DNA of 64,000 nt, from contig JAKFXL010000016.1 of NCBI GenBank assembly GCA_021731365.1, positions 124,001-188,000 of the forward strand, in the 5' to 3' direction. The notes below the pieces were generated by a model. It was not told the origin of the DNA. It made no database searches and worked only from the letters and a program-made list of their open reading frames with translations. Positions 1 to 8,823 of this stretch are shown piece by piece. Numbering within the stretch: the first letter of the stretch is position 1; each line of letters opens with the position of its first letter. This DNA is from Gammaproteobacteria bacterium (GTDB lineage Bacteria; Pseudomonadota; Gammaproteobacteria; Tenderiales; Tenderiaceae). The translations under genes and the position numbers were made by a program.

Positions 1-3000
1 TTTTCCAATGTTGTGCATACTGATGTAGTCACCAACAGTTCAACCTCGATCTCATACAGTCAAACATTCCCCTATGCCGGATTGCCTGTGTATGTTGAAA
101 CCAAGGTAAATAATGTCACTATTGCCCAGAAAACATTGATGTACACAGCGCCGAGTAATACTGGAAATAACGGTGTTACTACGAGCGTGGGAGCCGATGG
201 TGTGCTTCGTTATAATGCCCCGTATGCCTATTTTGTAGGTGAGTCCAAGTGGGACTTAGACGGGGCCTCGACAACAACTAATAGCACTAATATCATCCAA
301 AATCGTTATGGCAGCGTTACTGAATTGAGTGTAACTACCAGGGGTGATGGATATGGCAGCTATACTAAAACAATCACCAATGTATATGCGCATGAATTAG
401 ATACAGACCCTTCACTAACAGCTTGGCGTACAGTCTCTCAAATAAAAACGGCCACCTCTACCAGTGTGATTCCCCGTGCATGGAATGATGGATACACTCG
501 AGGCAGCAACATTCGTAAGAGCAGTTTTGAGTATTATGCTGATGGTCTATTAAAAAGGGAAACTATTGAGCCGGACAACACATCATTGTCTCAGGTTACC
601 ACCTATGGTTATGATCGCTACGGAAACCGTATCAGCGACTCTGTCAGTGGTTATGGTTTATCTTCGCCTCGAACTATTATCACAACGTATAGTCCTGACG
701 GTTTATTTCCTGTGCGAGTCACTAATGTACTCGGGCATATAGAGAGTCGAGTCTATGATGCCCGTTTTGGAGCGATAAGCAGTTTTACAGACTCAAACAA
801 CCTCACTACCACTTACTATTATGATGAGTATGGCCGCCTCACAGGTGAACTATATCCTGATGGTACCTCTACTACGACTGGTTATGCTTCATGTAACTCA
901 GCCACTTGTATGAGTAATGAAGCCTACTATGTCACGACTCGATCCACTGCCACCCCCACGACAGTTGGTTATTTCGATATGTTTGGTCGTGAACTGCGTC
1001 GAACAACGGAAGGGTTCGATGGTCGTTTAGCCACCAATGAGACCAGATACAACGCTCGTGGGCACATTGATAAAATTTCACAGCCATACTACCCGGGCGA
1101 CGTTGTTTATTGGATAAACCATACTTATGATGGTCTCGGGCGTATGCTGACTGAAACCATACCAGCTACAGCTGATGTGGCGCAAAATACAACCACCTAT
1201 AGCTATACTGCTTTCAAAACCACAGCGACTAATGGTCGTCTATTCACCAAAGAGCGAGAGATCAATGCGCTTGGGCAGCTGATTAGAATGAAGGAGGTTG
1301 CCCCTGATGCAGTAGCACCAGCATCACCTTCCACCACTACCCCAGTTGAAACCCGTTATGACTATGATTACTTTGGTAACTTGCGTTACATCAGCGACCC
1401 CAAAGGTAATGTCATTCGCACCTATTACGATGTGCGTGGTCGCAAGGTCGCCATGGATGATCCTGACATGGGGCACTGGGAGTATGAGTACAACGCTGTT
1501 GGTCAGGTTATAAGTCAGTGGGATGCAAAGAGCGGTCGTAACACCATGACAAATCCAGTGGTGAATGCCTCCGCCGTTGCCACGACCCGGATGGAGTACG
1601 ATGGTCTTGGCCGACTGATTAAACGCACTGAAGCTGAAGGTGTGAGTGAATGGGTCTACGACACCGCCTATATGGGGAAAGGAGAGATAGCCCATGTTAG
1701 TGGACCAGGGGGGTACTCACGTCGTCATGGCTATGACCATTTGGGGCGTTCCATCAATATTGCCACGACTGTTGCCGGCGCGACGTTTGTACAAGAGACC
1801 GGTTATGATGCCTATGGCCGTATTGAAACCACCCGTTATCCTGAAACCAGGCCTGGTGTCCGTCTTCAGGTTAATAACGTTTACACCTCTACTGGCTATT
1901 TAAGCCAGTCAAAAAATGCCAGTACTAATCAAATTTACTGGCAGGCAACACAAAAAGATGCGGCAGGTCGCCTTATAGAATCGCGATTGGGCAACGGCCT
2001 TACTACTATCCAAGGTTATGATCAGCAACATGGTTATTTGCTGAATATTAAAACGCAGCGCACAGGGAGTGGAGTATCCAGCGTTCAAAACCTTGCTTAT
2101 GGTTATGATGCAATTGGTAATGTCAGGAGCCGTACCGTTGGCCTGCCAGAGCTGAATACAAGCTATCGCGAAAGTTATACCTACGACGCCTTTAACCGTC
2201 TTCGTACCACCACCGGTACCGGTGGCCCTGCCAGTAAAAGCTACAGCTATGATGTTCTGGGCAACATAAAGTCAAAATCAGATGCGGCAGCTGAATATGT
2301 TTACGGAGACGCCGCTCACGTACATGCAGTCACAGCGCTCAAAAACAGTGCTGGCGCCACGATTGCCACCTACAGTTACGATGCCAATGGCAACATGGTC
2401 TATGGTAACGGTCGTACAACTGACCATAGCAGCTACAATCTGCCCTGGAATATTGTGCAGGGTAGTAACAGCATCACTTTTGTTTACGATGCTGACCATC
2501 AGCGTATGTTGCAGATTACTAATGATGAAATTACAACCTACTTAAGCCCACGGCTAGATACCGGAACCCATTTTGAAAAGGTTAACCACACCGCGACGGG
2601 TGTGGTCGAATACAAACACTACATTTACGGCGGTGATGGCCCGGTGGCCATCTACGCCGTAGCTTCAAACAGTACCTCTGCAACCACACGTTACCTGCAT
2701 AAAGATCATTTGGGCTCCATTGAGGCGGTAACAGATGAGTCGGGCAATTTAGTAGAAAGGTTAAGTTACGACGCCTTTGGTAAACGTCGACTATCTAATG
2801 GTGTTGATGCCCCGGTTGTTGCCCAGACGACTCAATATGGCTTTACCAGCCACGAGATGCTGGATGCCGTCGGACTCATCCATATGAATGGGCGGGTATA
2901 TGATCCCCATGTAGGGCGATTTATTGAGGCGGATCCCTATATTCAGTTTCCAGAGAATAGCCAGTCTTACAACCGTTACAGCTATGTATTAAATTCCCCA

Positions 3001-3831
3001 CTCTCGTTTACCGACCCGAGTGGTTATAAACTCCGTTGGAAGTCTATTCGTGGTGCTATTAAAGCGGCTGTTGGCGCGACAGTGATTGCTTTTTCTGGGC
3101 TTTGTGGTCCGGCTGCTGCTCAATGTGGGAGTGTTGGGGTGGCATTAGTTGCATCTGGTGTTGATGATTTAAACAATACCCCAAAAGAACAACGGCAAGA
3201 CCCCGGTTACTCGCTCAGCTTTGGAGCCAACTACGGAGGCAGTGGCGATACACAATACACGGCAGACCTTGAATATCATCCAAGCGGAGAGATCGTCTTT
3301 GGGCAGGGGTATAGCCTTCTTGGTTATAACTCATCAGGGGTGCCTTATGGTTTAGGTGATGCATCCCGGGCACCACAGGCACTTCCCGTGATTGTTGTAC
3401 TGCTTGCGGAATGGAGTGGCCCCATTATTCAGATAGCCCGTGTGGTGGGACCGAGGGCATCGCAGTGGCTAGGTAAGACCTTTGCGCGAAAGGGAGTGAA
3501 GCAGGCCGAGAGGGACGCAGAAACGAGTTTGGAGGTTAATGTTGCAAACAAAACAACCAATGAGGTTTTAACACGAAAATCAAAAGGTGGTGATGGAGGT
3601 GCATCCCAGCAAATAATCGAAAGAGATGCGTCTGGAAACGTTATATCAAGAACACATAAGGTTACGACGGATGGTAAAACTGTTCATCAGCATCAAAACC
3701 ATGTTGGGAAAGAAGGAGGTGTTAGGCAATTTCCTGACGAGTGGACGGGCACTGAAACAATAAATGCCCCCTATGAGAATATCCCACCTAAGTTCCCGGC
3801 AGATCGAGTTCCGGGGGGGAGGAAATTCTAA
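1..3831 (+). CDS. Rhs/YD-repeat polymorphic toxin, 5' end outside window
   Basis: The reading frame is open from base 1, so the N-terminus lies beyond the window; the GTG at 13 is only the first internal start-like codon. About 1,276 residues are visible. Tyr-Asp (YD) repeats fill most of the protein up to about base 2930 and in this family form a shell around the C-terminal toxin. The Rhs core ends near 2968-3027 with the typical motif YSYVLNSPLSFTDPSGY. An Ala/Gly-rich hydrophobic stretch (3050-3125) and a hinge follow. A variable tip begins near 3538 and ends in a His-rich segment (HQHQNHVGKEGGVRQFPDEW) whose activity I cannot name. The stop overlaps the start of the next gene by one base (TAATG), typical of a toxin-immunity pair. 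The domain call is firm; the toxin chemistry is unknown. Confidence 0.9.
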   Translation, partial: FSNVVHTDVVTNSSTSISYSQTFPYAGLPVYVETKVNNVTIAQKTLMYTAPSNTGNNGVTTSVGADGVLRYNAPYAYFVGESKWDLDGASTTTNSTNIIQNRYGSVTELSVTTRGDGYGSYTKTITNVYAHELDTDPSLTAWRTVSQIKTATSTSVIPRAWNDGYTRGSNIRKSSFEYYADGLLKRETIEPDNTSLSQVTTYGYDRYGNRISDSVSGYGLSSPRTIITTYSPDGLFPVRVTNVLGHIESRVYDARFGAISSFTDSNNLTTTYYYDEYGRLTGELYPDGTSTTTGYASCNSATCMSNEAYYVTTRSTATPTTVGYFDMFGRELRRTTEGFDGRLATNETRYNARGHIDKISQPYYPGDVVYWINHTYDGLGRMLTETIPATADVAQNTTTYSYTAFKTTATNGRLFTKEREINALGQLIRMKEVAPDAVAPASPSTTTPVETRYDYDYFGNLRYISDPKGNVIRTYYDVRGRKVAMDDPDMGHWEYEYNAVGQVISQWDAKSGRNTMTNPVVNASAVATTRMEYDGLGRLIKRTEAEGVSEWVYDTAYMGKGEIAHVSGPGGYSRRHGYDHLGRSINIATTVAGATFVQETGYDAYGRIETTRYPETRPGVRLQVNNVYTSTGYLSQSKNASTNQIYWQATQKDAAGRLIESRLGNGLTTIQGYDQQHGYLLNIKTQRTGSGVSSVQNLAYGYDAIGNVRSRTVGLPELNTSYRESYTYDAFNRLRTTTGTGGPASKSYSYDVLGNIKSKSDAAAEYVYGDAAHVHAVTALKNSAGATIATYSYDANGNMVYGNGRTTDHSSYNLPWNIVQGSNSITFVYDADHQRMLQITNDEITTYLSPRLDTGTHFEKVNHTATGVVEYKHYIYGGDGPVAIYAVASNSTSATTRYLHKDHLGSIEAVTDESGNLVERLSYDAFGKRRLSNGVDAPVVAQTTQYGFTSHEMLDAVGLIHMNGRVYDPHVGRFIEADPYIQFPENSQSYNRYSYVLNSPLSFTDPSGYKLRWKSIRGAIKAAVGATVIAFSGLCGPAAAQCGSVGVALVASGVDDLNNTPKEQRQDPGYSLSFGANYGGSGDTQYTADLEYHPSGEIVFGQGYSLLGYNSSGVPYGLGDASRAPQALPVIVVLLAEWSGPIIQIARVVGPRASQWLGKTFARKGVKQAERDAETSLEVNVANKTTNEVLTRKSKGGDGGASQQIIERDASGNVISRTHKVTTDGKTVHQHQNHVGKEGGVRQFPDEWTGTETINAPYENIPPKFPADRVPGGRKF
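3538..3551 (+). repeat. 14-bp hinge repeat, copy in the full-length Rhs gene
   Basis: The 14 bases AATGTTGCAAACAA occur here, in frame, encoding Asn-Val-Ala-Asn at the junction between Rhs hinge and toxin tip. An identical in-frame copy starts at 4316, at the beginning of a displaced tip. Short identity at this junction is what tip exchange by homologous recombination would use. Confidence 0.75.
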
Positions 3832-4316
3832 TGAATAAATCTTCTTTCAGTGCTAATGACCAAGTCTCATTTATTTGGCATCTGTTGCACCTTTACTTTA
3901 TCAAGGGCTCGTTAGACGAAGTAATGAGCATAGTGTCATCAATCTACGAGCAACAGTTTGAATTTACTTCTGAATTTGAGGGGTTACTTCTCAAATTGTG
4001 GGAAACCTCCGATATGAAGTTCTTAATTGAAGTTGCCAAGCAGGCTGCTAGCCAGCGTTTACTTGATATCGATAAGCATATTTTTATTACGGCTTGCTTG
4101 GTCGAAAATGGTGAGATGAGCGTCAATGATGCAGCATTTCTCTTGAAGTGTGATGCAGGAAAAAATAATGCAAACCTTGATGGGAGGGTAAAGCGAGTTA
4201 TTGATGTGGCTTGGTTGATAATCGAAGATGCAGAAGATGGGGTAATGTCTCCTGATGAGGATAACATGCTGGCTGACGCTCTTAAGGATGTGTTGACTTT
4301 GTATAGGGGAAATTAA
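3831..4316 (+). CDS. Putative immunity protein for the resident Rhs tip
   Basis: This 161-residue, acidic, probably all-helical protein has no signal peptide or membrane segment. Its ATG overlaps the Rhs stop codon by one base, so it is probably translationally coupled to the toxin gene. In Rhs systems the gene directly after the tip almost always encodes the cognate immunity protein, which binds and neutralises the tip in the cytoplasm. I recognise no named immunity family; the role is inferred from position, size and charge. The stop codon at 4314-4316 runs directly into the displaced tip. Confidence 0.65.
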   Translation: MNKSSFSANDQVSFIWHLLHLYFIKGSLDEVMSIVSSIYEQQFEFTSEFEGLLLKLWETSDMKFLIEVAKQAASQRLLDIDKHIFITACLVENGEMSVNDAAFLLKCDAGKNNANLDGRVKRVIDVAWLIIEDAEDGVMSPDEDNMLADALKDVLTLYRGN

Positions 4317-4329
4317 ATGTTGCAAACAA
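4316..4329 (+). repeat. 14-bp hinge repeat, copy in orphan tip
   Basis: This is an identical, same-frame copy of the 14 bases at 3538-3551. It begins on the last base of the stop codon of the preceding immunity gene. The exact placement supports an older tip having been pushed downstream when the present tip and its immunity gene were inserted. Confidence 0.75.
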
Positions 4330-4597
4330 TGCAGCGAAAGAAATTGGCACGATTACGACGCGGACAACAAAAAACACAACGCGCTTAGGTGGAGAAGCGG
4401 GCGAGCCTGGCGTAAAGATTACGTACAAGAACGGTACTGAATTTGATATGACAGGGACACGTGTTAAGGAAACAGAGCTAAACCCATATGTGCCGGGTGG
4501 TACAAGGCCAATCAAGTACGAAGATGCGTTGAACAAGCAAGGTACAAAGCGAGCGCCAACACAAGAAGAGCTTAACTGGTTTAATAGTATCAACTGA
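4316..4597 (+). pseudogene. Displaced (orphan) Rhs C-terminal toxin tip, no start codon
   Basis: One frame is open from 4316 to TGA at 4595-4597 (93 codons) and has no usable start before the motif DMTGTR. It opens with Asn-Val-Ala-Asn, as the resident tip does, and ends LNPYVPGGTRPIKYEDAL...KRAPTQEELNWF, a C-terminal pattern seen in Rhs/Wap-type toxins. With no start and no Rhs core it should be silent, but it could be recombined onto the full-length gene through the shared 14 bases. The cognate immunity gene follows 13 bases later. The assignment as an orphan tip is strong; the toxin activity is unknown. Confidence 0.8.
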
Positions 4598-4610
4598 TGA
4601 GGATTTGTGA

Positions 4611-4859
4611 ATGATTGACTCGAAAACAGGAAAAAAAATCACTGTACTCATTAGTGAAAAGTATGGGCCGTATATTCGAGTTTCTACATATGACGCCGCC
4701 GGGGCATTGGAAGATGTGCTGGATGACCATTACTACGTTTTATATTGGAAGTCCACTCCGGAAGAGCTAAAAGCAGAAGGTGGTAACGAATATTATTTTG
4801 GCAATGCGGCGGACCCGACTAAGGTGCAGAGTATTTTAGACGAAATCATCTTTGACTAG
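4611..4859 (+). CDS. Putative immunity protein of the first orphan tip
   Basis: This 82-residue acidic protein has alternating strand-like and helical segments (YIRVSTYDAAG, YYVLYWKSTPEELKAEGG). GAGG at 4599-4602, eight bases before the ATG, is a good ribosome-binding site, so the gene can be expressed although its partner tip lacks a start. Keeping an immunity gene for an abandoned toxin protects against kin that still deploy that tip. I recognise no family name; the role is inferred from its place directly after an Rhs tip. Confidence 0.6.
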   Translation: MIDSKTGKKITVLISEKYGPYIRVSTYDAAGALEDVLDDHYYVLYWKSTPEELKAEGGNEYYFGNAADPTKVQSILDEIIFD

Positions 4860-4861
4860 TT

Positions 4862-5116
4862 GTTACAAAGAGAGCAGAAACTAGTACTGGTTGAACAGAG
4901 GCTAGAAATCTAAAAGAGCAACTTGTTATGGAGGAGGTTAAGTCAAACCCTTCTGGAGTTACTCCTCCAAAAATGCCCAAAATGTCTGATACCAAAAATA
5001 ATCTTTTTCATGAAGATGGGTGGGTGAAACGAACCCAGAACGTAAATGGTGTTGAAACTCACTATGTTGAAAATATCAATACTAAGGAAGTTATAGACTT
5101 CAAGTTTAAGGATTGA
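4862..5116 (+). pseudogene. Second orphan Rhs tip, interrupted by TGA
   Basis: The frame starts right after the previous immunity gene with VTKRAETSTG, resembling the hinge of the resident gene (VKQAERDAETS). It reaches an in-frame TGA at 4892-4894 and then continues in the same frame to TGA at 5114-5116. The rest ends with a compact tip: DGWVKRTQNVNGVETHYVEN followed by a TKEVIDFKFK segment. An ATG at 4928 could still express 62 residues. The following gene overlaps its stop by one base (ATGA). It looks like an older displaced tip that has picked up a nonsense mutation. The toxin activity is not identifiable by eye. Confidence 0.65.
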
Positions 5117-5469
5117 TGATGCTTTATCGTGATGCTCTGATTCAGGCGATTGAATGCTGGAATTCAGACCCAATTGAAGACGAATGGTTTTTTGAAAAAT
5201 CTAGAAGTGAGTTTATTGGTAAAATGAGTGCGTCTGAAGCATTCGCTGCGATAAATGAAACTATCGATTTTTTGATGTGTGAGGAAGATGAGTCCACAGC
5301 GTGTGAGATATTGAAGACGATTATCAACCTTGCGGAAAAAAGCCAAACAACTGAAGTGCCGAGCGTCTTGGAAAAAAATAAAAATATAATTGAAAGTCAG
5401 TTTTCACCAAGAGGTGAATACTCACAAGCTAAACTACGAAAATTGTTTCGGTATTATCGTTTGAACTAA
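5116..5469 (+). CDS. Putative immunity protein of the second orphan tip
   Basis: This protein of about 117 residues is helical and acidic in its first two thirds and basic at the C-terminus (KLRKLFRYYR). A TTG (5113) and two adjacent ATGs (5116, 5119) are possible starts; ATG 5116 overlaps the stop of the tip, as expected for toxin-immunity coupling. It has no signal peptide. Family unknown; the role is inferred from being the third small gene in an alternating tip-immunity series. A terminator follows eight bases after its stop. Confidence 0.6.
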   Translation: MMLYRDALIQAIECWNSDPIEDEWFFEKSRSEFIGKMSASEAFAAINETIDFLMCEEDESTACEILKTIINLAEKSQTTEVPSVLEKNKNIIESQFSPRGEYSQAKLRKLFRYYRLN

Positions 5470-5476
5470 TTGAGTC

Positions 5477-5506
5477 AAAAGCCCCGGGCAGTTGGCCGGG
5501 GCTTTT
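5477..5506. terminator. Strong bidirectional intrinsic terminator
   Basis: AAAAGCCCCGG and CCGGGGCTTTT form a perfect 11-bp stem with an 8-base loop, A-rich on one side and T-rich on the other. It can stop transcription from the Rhs array on the plus strand and from the toxin-antitoxin operon on the minus strand. Confidence 0.9.
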
Positions 5507-5509
5507 GCG

Positions 5510-5812
5510 TTATTGTTCTCTCGGAATCTCATCCACCTCCAAATGCCGCCGCTTATGAATCACGGCCAGCACCTCGACGAGGTTGTCGGCTTTGATTTCG
5601 TAAATGATCCGGTAGGAGTAGAGGCCCAGTTCGCGCACGGCGTCTTCATTGAGTTCCGGCACTTTGAACCCTTTGCGGGGCAGTTCATTCAGGCCGAGGG
5701 TTTTGCGCACCAGTTATTCACTGACGCGCCGGGCATAGAGCGGGGAGTCCTGGGCGATGTAAGCATGAATATGGCGAAGCTGGGCTTTGGCGTGGGCCGT
5801 CCACTTCACCAT
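5510..5812 (-). pseudogene. ParE/RelE-type toxin gene with in-frame stop codon
   Basis: From ATG at 5812 the frame reads MVKWTAHAKAQLRHIHAYIA... and stops at TAA (5716-5714) after 32 codons. The same frame then continues as LVRKTLGLNELPRKGFKVPE and YRIIYEIKADNLVEVLAVIH to 5510. The joined 99-residue product has the layout of a ParE/RelE toxin, including the C-terminal strand YRIIYEI...VLAVIHKRRH. One C-to-T change (CAA to TAA) would explain the break. A GTG at 5710 could start a truncated 66-residue C-terminal piece. The toxin is probably inactive unless the stop is read through. It overlaps the antitoxin gene by 7 bases. Confidence 0.8.
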
Positions 5813-5994
5813 GTTTGAATTTCCTTAAGCACCTCATCGGCGGATTCTGTTTTGCCGTCGGCGGCATCTTGTTGACCACGGCGGATATTCTCCAATACAT
5901 AAAGCCGGTACATGATCTCTTCCGTATCAGCCGTGTCGGGCAATCGTTGGATGGCGTCTAACGCCTCCTGTTTTGCAGAATGAGCTTGTGGCAT
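5806..5994 (-). CDS. Antitoxin partner of the broken ParE/RelE toxin
   Basis: This 62-residue acidic helical protein has the segment EEIMYRLYVLENIRRGQQDA. Such sequences are common in small antitoxins encoded just ahead of ParE/RelE toxins. AAGGAGG lies a few bases before the ATG. It would bind the toxin and repress its own promoter; the direct repeat at 6012-6033 is a candidate operator. No typical DNA-binding domain is obvious, so the exact antitoxin family is left open. It is intact while the toxin carries a stop codon, the usual direction of decay. Confidence 0.65.
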   Translation of the reverse strand: MPQAHSAKQEALDAIQRLPDTADTEEIMYRLYVLENIRRGQQDAADGKTESADEVLKEIQTW

Positions 5995-6314
5995 GATTGA
6001 GCCTCCTTCGGGTTTCGTACTTGTTTCGTACTTAAAGGGCCGACAGACGTCACCGGGCCTTCTCTGATTATCGGCTATTCAGTGGTTAACACCAAACGCC
6101 TATTCATGACTTTTTCAATTTTATGATGTTTTCTTGGCTGTTTTTTCAAAAAAATGCAAACACAGCAGAGTATCTACTAAAGCCGGGCTATTTATTCCCC
6201 AGCGCGGGCAAGAGTCGTGATAGCGTGAATTCTATAAAATTGCCACAAGAAATATGTCGATATGAAAGTTAGCTCCACCGGTTTTTAACCGATGATTGTC
6301 TAGCAACTCCTGTA
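5995..6314. other. Intergenic region between antitoxin and glgX
   Basis: These 320 bases hold the antitoxin ribosome-binding site, the tandem operator-like repeat and otherwise AT-rich non-coding sequence with short A and T runs near 6140-6160. I see no further gene and no clear terminator for glgX. Confidence 0.6.
6012..6033 (-). promoter_or_regulatory. Tandem 11-bp repeat, candidate antitoxin operator
   Basis: GTTTCGTACTT occurs twice head to tail (6012-6022 and 6023-6033), 18 to 39 bases upstream of the antitoxin start. Antitoxins commonly autoregulate through such repeats. The operator role is inferred from position. Confidence 0.5.
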
Positions 6315-8465
6315 TCAGTTGGCCCGTGGGCTAATCAGCTGTTTTAAAACCACCACTGAGCGCTGCTGGAGCGCAAATTTTTCGTTGGCGTGGTAGAGCC
6401 GTCCGTGGGGGATGTTGGTATCGGTGTGGCTGGTATTGATCAGCACCTCCCAGCGTGCGAGTGCCGGATGGAGTGGGAGGGTGAAATCTATTTTTTCATG
6501 ATGGGCGTTGAACAGCAGGATGAAGTTGTCGTCACTGATTTTTTTGCCACGACTGTCATATTCATCAATGGCGTCGCCCGCCAGGAATAGCCCCAGGCAG
6601 CGGGCAAAGGATAGGTTCCACTCCGCCACGGTCATTTCACACCCTTTAGGGCTGAGCCAGGTGAGGTCTTTAACCCCCGCACCAACGATATCCCGGCCCT
6701 GAAAAAAGTAGCGGCGACGGAAGATGGGGTGTTGTTTGCGAAGTTTTATCAGTTCGCTGACAAACTCCAGCAGGTGTTGATTCTCTCTGTTCAGTGTCCA
6801 GTCTATCCAGGTGAGTTCGTTGTCCTGGCAGTAGGCGTTGTTATTGCCGAGCTGTGTTTTGCCCATCTCATCGCCGGAGCAGATCATCGGCACCCCCTGG
6901 GAGAGCAGCAGGGTGGCAAATAAGTTACGTTGCTGGCGGTTACGCAGTGCATTGATATGTTGATTGTTGGTGATGCCTTCTTCGCCACAGTTCCAGCTCA
7001 GGTTGTGGTTTTCGCCGTCGCGGTTCTCTTCATTGTTGGCGCTGTTATATTTTTGGTTGTAACTGACCAGATCACGCAATGTAAAGCCGTCGTGACAGGT
7101 GATGAAGTTAATGCTGGCGTAGGGGCGGCGGCCACCATGTTCATAGAGGTCGCTGGAGCCGGTGAGCCGGTACGCCATCTCGCCCATAACGCTGCCATCC
7201 CCTTTCCAGTAGGCGCGCATGGTGTCGCGGTATTTGCCATTCCACTCGGTCCAGCCGAGTGGAAAGTTGCCTACCTGATAACCACCTTCCCCCAGATCCC
7301 ACGGCTCGGCGATGAGTTTGACCTGGGAGAGCACGGGGTCTTGGTGGATGATGTCGAAAAAGGCCCCGAGTCTGTCTACCGCATGTAGTTCCCGTGCCAA
7401 GGCGGAGGCAAGGTCGAAGCGGAAGCCGTCAACATGCATCTCCTCCACCCAGTAGCGCAAGCTATCCATAATCAGCTGCAGTACCCGTGGATGGCGCATG
7501 TTAAGGGTATTGCCACAGCCGGTGTAATCCATGTAATAACGATTGTCTTCGGGGGTGACGCGGTAGTAAGCGCTGTTATCTATGCCACGAAAACAGAGTG
7601 TTGGGCCGAGGTGGCTGCCTTCACCAGTGTGGTTGTAGACCACGTCGAGAATCACCTCAATCCCCTCCGAGTGGAGGCGCTTGACCATCGTTTTGAACTC
7701 TTTAATGCTGTCGCTGGAGGAGTAACGTGAGTCGGGGGCAAAAAAGCCGATGGAGTTGTAGCCCCAGTAGTTTCGTAAACCACGCTCCAGCAGATGGCGA
7801 TCATCAATAAAGGTGTGCACGGGCATCAACTCAACGGCCGTCACCCCCAGCCGTTTCAGATGTTCAATGGCGGGGGCCGAGGCCAGCCCGGCGTAGGTGC
7901 CGCGCAGGTTGGCGGGAATGTCCGGATGCAGCATGGTAAACCCTTTGACATGCAGCTCGTAAATCACGGTGTCATGCCAGGGGGTCCGGAGCGGTTTGTC
8001 GTCGCCCCAAGTGAATGCCGGGTCTATCACACGGGCCTTGACCATGGCGGCGGCGCTGTCACCCTTATCTATGATGAGGTCGAGATCCGGTTGTTTTAGC
8101 CGGTAGCCAAAGAGCGAATCGTTCCAGCGCAATTGACCAAACACATCTTTGGCATAGGGGTCGAGCAGCAGCTTGTTGGGGTTGAAACGGTGACCGTTGG
8201 CGGGATCATACGGGCCATACACACGGTAACCATAAAGCAGGCCGGGGCGTGCATCGGGTAGGTAGCAGTGCCACGCCTGGTCCGTCTGCCAGCGCATCTC
8301 AATGGTATGGATGATGCGTCGACCATTGGGATCAAACAGACATAGCTCAACTTTTTCTGCATGTTCTGAGAAGAGTGCAAAGTTGACACCTTCACCGTCC
8401 CATGTCGCCCCCAGCGGGTAAGGGGTGCCCGGCCAGACAGAGACACTGTTGTTGTGGATGGGCAT
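6315..8465 (-). CDS. glgX: Glycogen debranching enzyme GlgX (isoamylase family)
   Basis: This 716-residue cytosolic GH13 enzyme hydrolyses alpha-1,6 branches, mainly in phosphorylase-limit glycogen. The N-terminal CBM48/isoamylase domain starts PGTPYPLGATWDGEGVNFA. The catalytic barrel follows with DVVYNHT, DGFRFDLASALA (nucleophile Asp), the region LIAEPWDLGEGGYQVG (acid/base Glu) and FITCHDGFTLRDLVSYN. Length and motifs are normal for GlgX. No other glycogen genes lie near it, so it appears as a single gene between the toxin-antitoxin remnant and the translation operon. The ATG at 8465 gives the usual N-terminus. Confidence 0.93.
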   Translation of the reverse strand: MPIHNNSVSVWPGTPYPLGATWDGEGVNFALFSEHAEKVELCLFDPNGRRIIHTIEMRWQTDQAWHCYLPDARPGLLYGYRVYGPYDPANGHRFNPNKLLLDPYAKDVFGQLRWNDSLFGYRLKQPDLDLIIDKGDSAAAMVKARVIDPAFTWGDDKPLRTPWHDTVIYELHVKGFTMLHPDIPANLRGTYAGLASAPAIEHLKRLGVTAVELMPVHTFIDDRHLLERGLRNYWGYNSIGFFAPDSRYSSSDSIKEFKTMVKRLHSEGIEVILDVVYNHTGEGSHLGPTLCFRGIDNSAYYRVTPEDNRYYMDYTGCGNTLNMRHPRVLQLIMDSLRYWVEEMHVDGFRFDLASALARELHAVDRLGAFFDIIHQDPVLSQVKLIAEPWDLGEGGYQVGNFPLGWTEWNGKYRDTMRAYWKGDGSVMGEMAYRLTGSSDLYEHGGRRPYASINFITCHDGFTLRDLVSYNQKYNSANNEENRDGENHNLSWNCGEEGITNNQHINALRNRQQRNLFATLLLSQGVPMICSGDEMGKTQLGNNNAYCQDNELTWIDWTLNRENQHLLEFVSELIKLRKQHPIFRRRYFFQGRDIVGAGVKDLTWLSPKGCEMTVAEWNLSFARCLGLFLAGDAIDEYDSRGKKISDDNFILLFNAHHEKIDFTLPLHPALARWEVLINTSHTDTNIPHGRLYHANEKFALQQRSVVVLKQLISPRAN

Positions 8466-8694
8466 TAGCGTATGTCGATGTGATGAAGGGGGGCTACCCC
8501 TTTGGGTGAGAAGCAGCTCATAACAATGAGCTGAGTGATGAATAACGCTTGAGGTAGATCTCCGTTTCTCATAACAACCCCTCGAATTGGTGTGTATGGG
8601 CCTGGTTTAACGACTCAGGTATCGGATGTCACGGAATTAAGTTTACGTCATTTTTTGTAATTACATTAGCGACATAACGCAATTTATCGGAGTG

Positions 8695-8722
8695 TTGACA
8701 GTAATATTTTACACCGTATAAT
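8695..8722 (+). promoter_or_regulatory. Consensus sigma-70 promoter of tRNA-Val
   Basis: TTGACA (8695-8700) and TATAAT (8717-8722) are both perfect consensus boxes with a 16-bp spacer, ending 14 bases before the mature tRNA. Confidence 0.88.
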
Positions 8723-8736
8723 ATCGCCTTCTTAGT

Positions 8737-8813
8737 AGGCGCGTAGCTCAGCTGGTTAGAGCACCACCTTGACATGGTGGGGGTCGTTGGTTCGAGTCCA
8801 ATCGCGCCTACCA
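8737..8813 (+). tRNA. tRNA-Val (GAC)
   Basis: This is a 77-base cloverleaf with acceptor stem AGGCGCG/CGCGCCT, anticodon loop containing GAC, T-arm GGTTCGAGTCC and encoded CCA end. It sits just before thrS, an arrangement common in gammaproteobacteria, but is separated from it by a terminator. Confidence 0.96.
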
Positions 8814-8823
8814 TAAATTTGGG

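Noticed and set aside
8629-8814. Minus-strand frame across tRNA-Val reading like a short protein
   Set aside because: It is the reverse complement of the tRNA gene, a well-known source of false proteins; the tRNA and its promoter explain the sequence.
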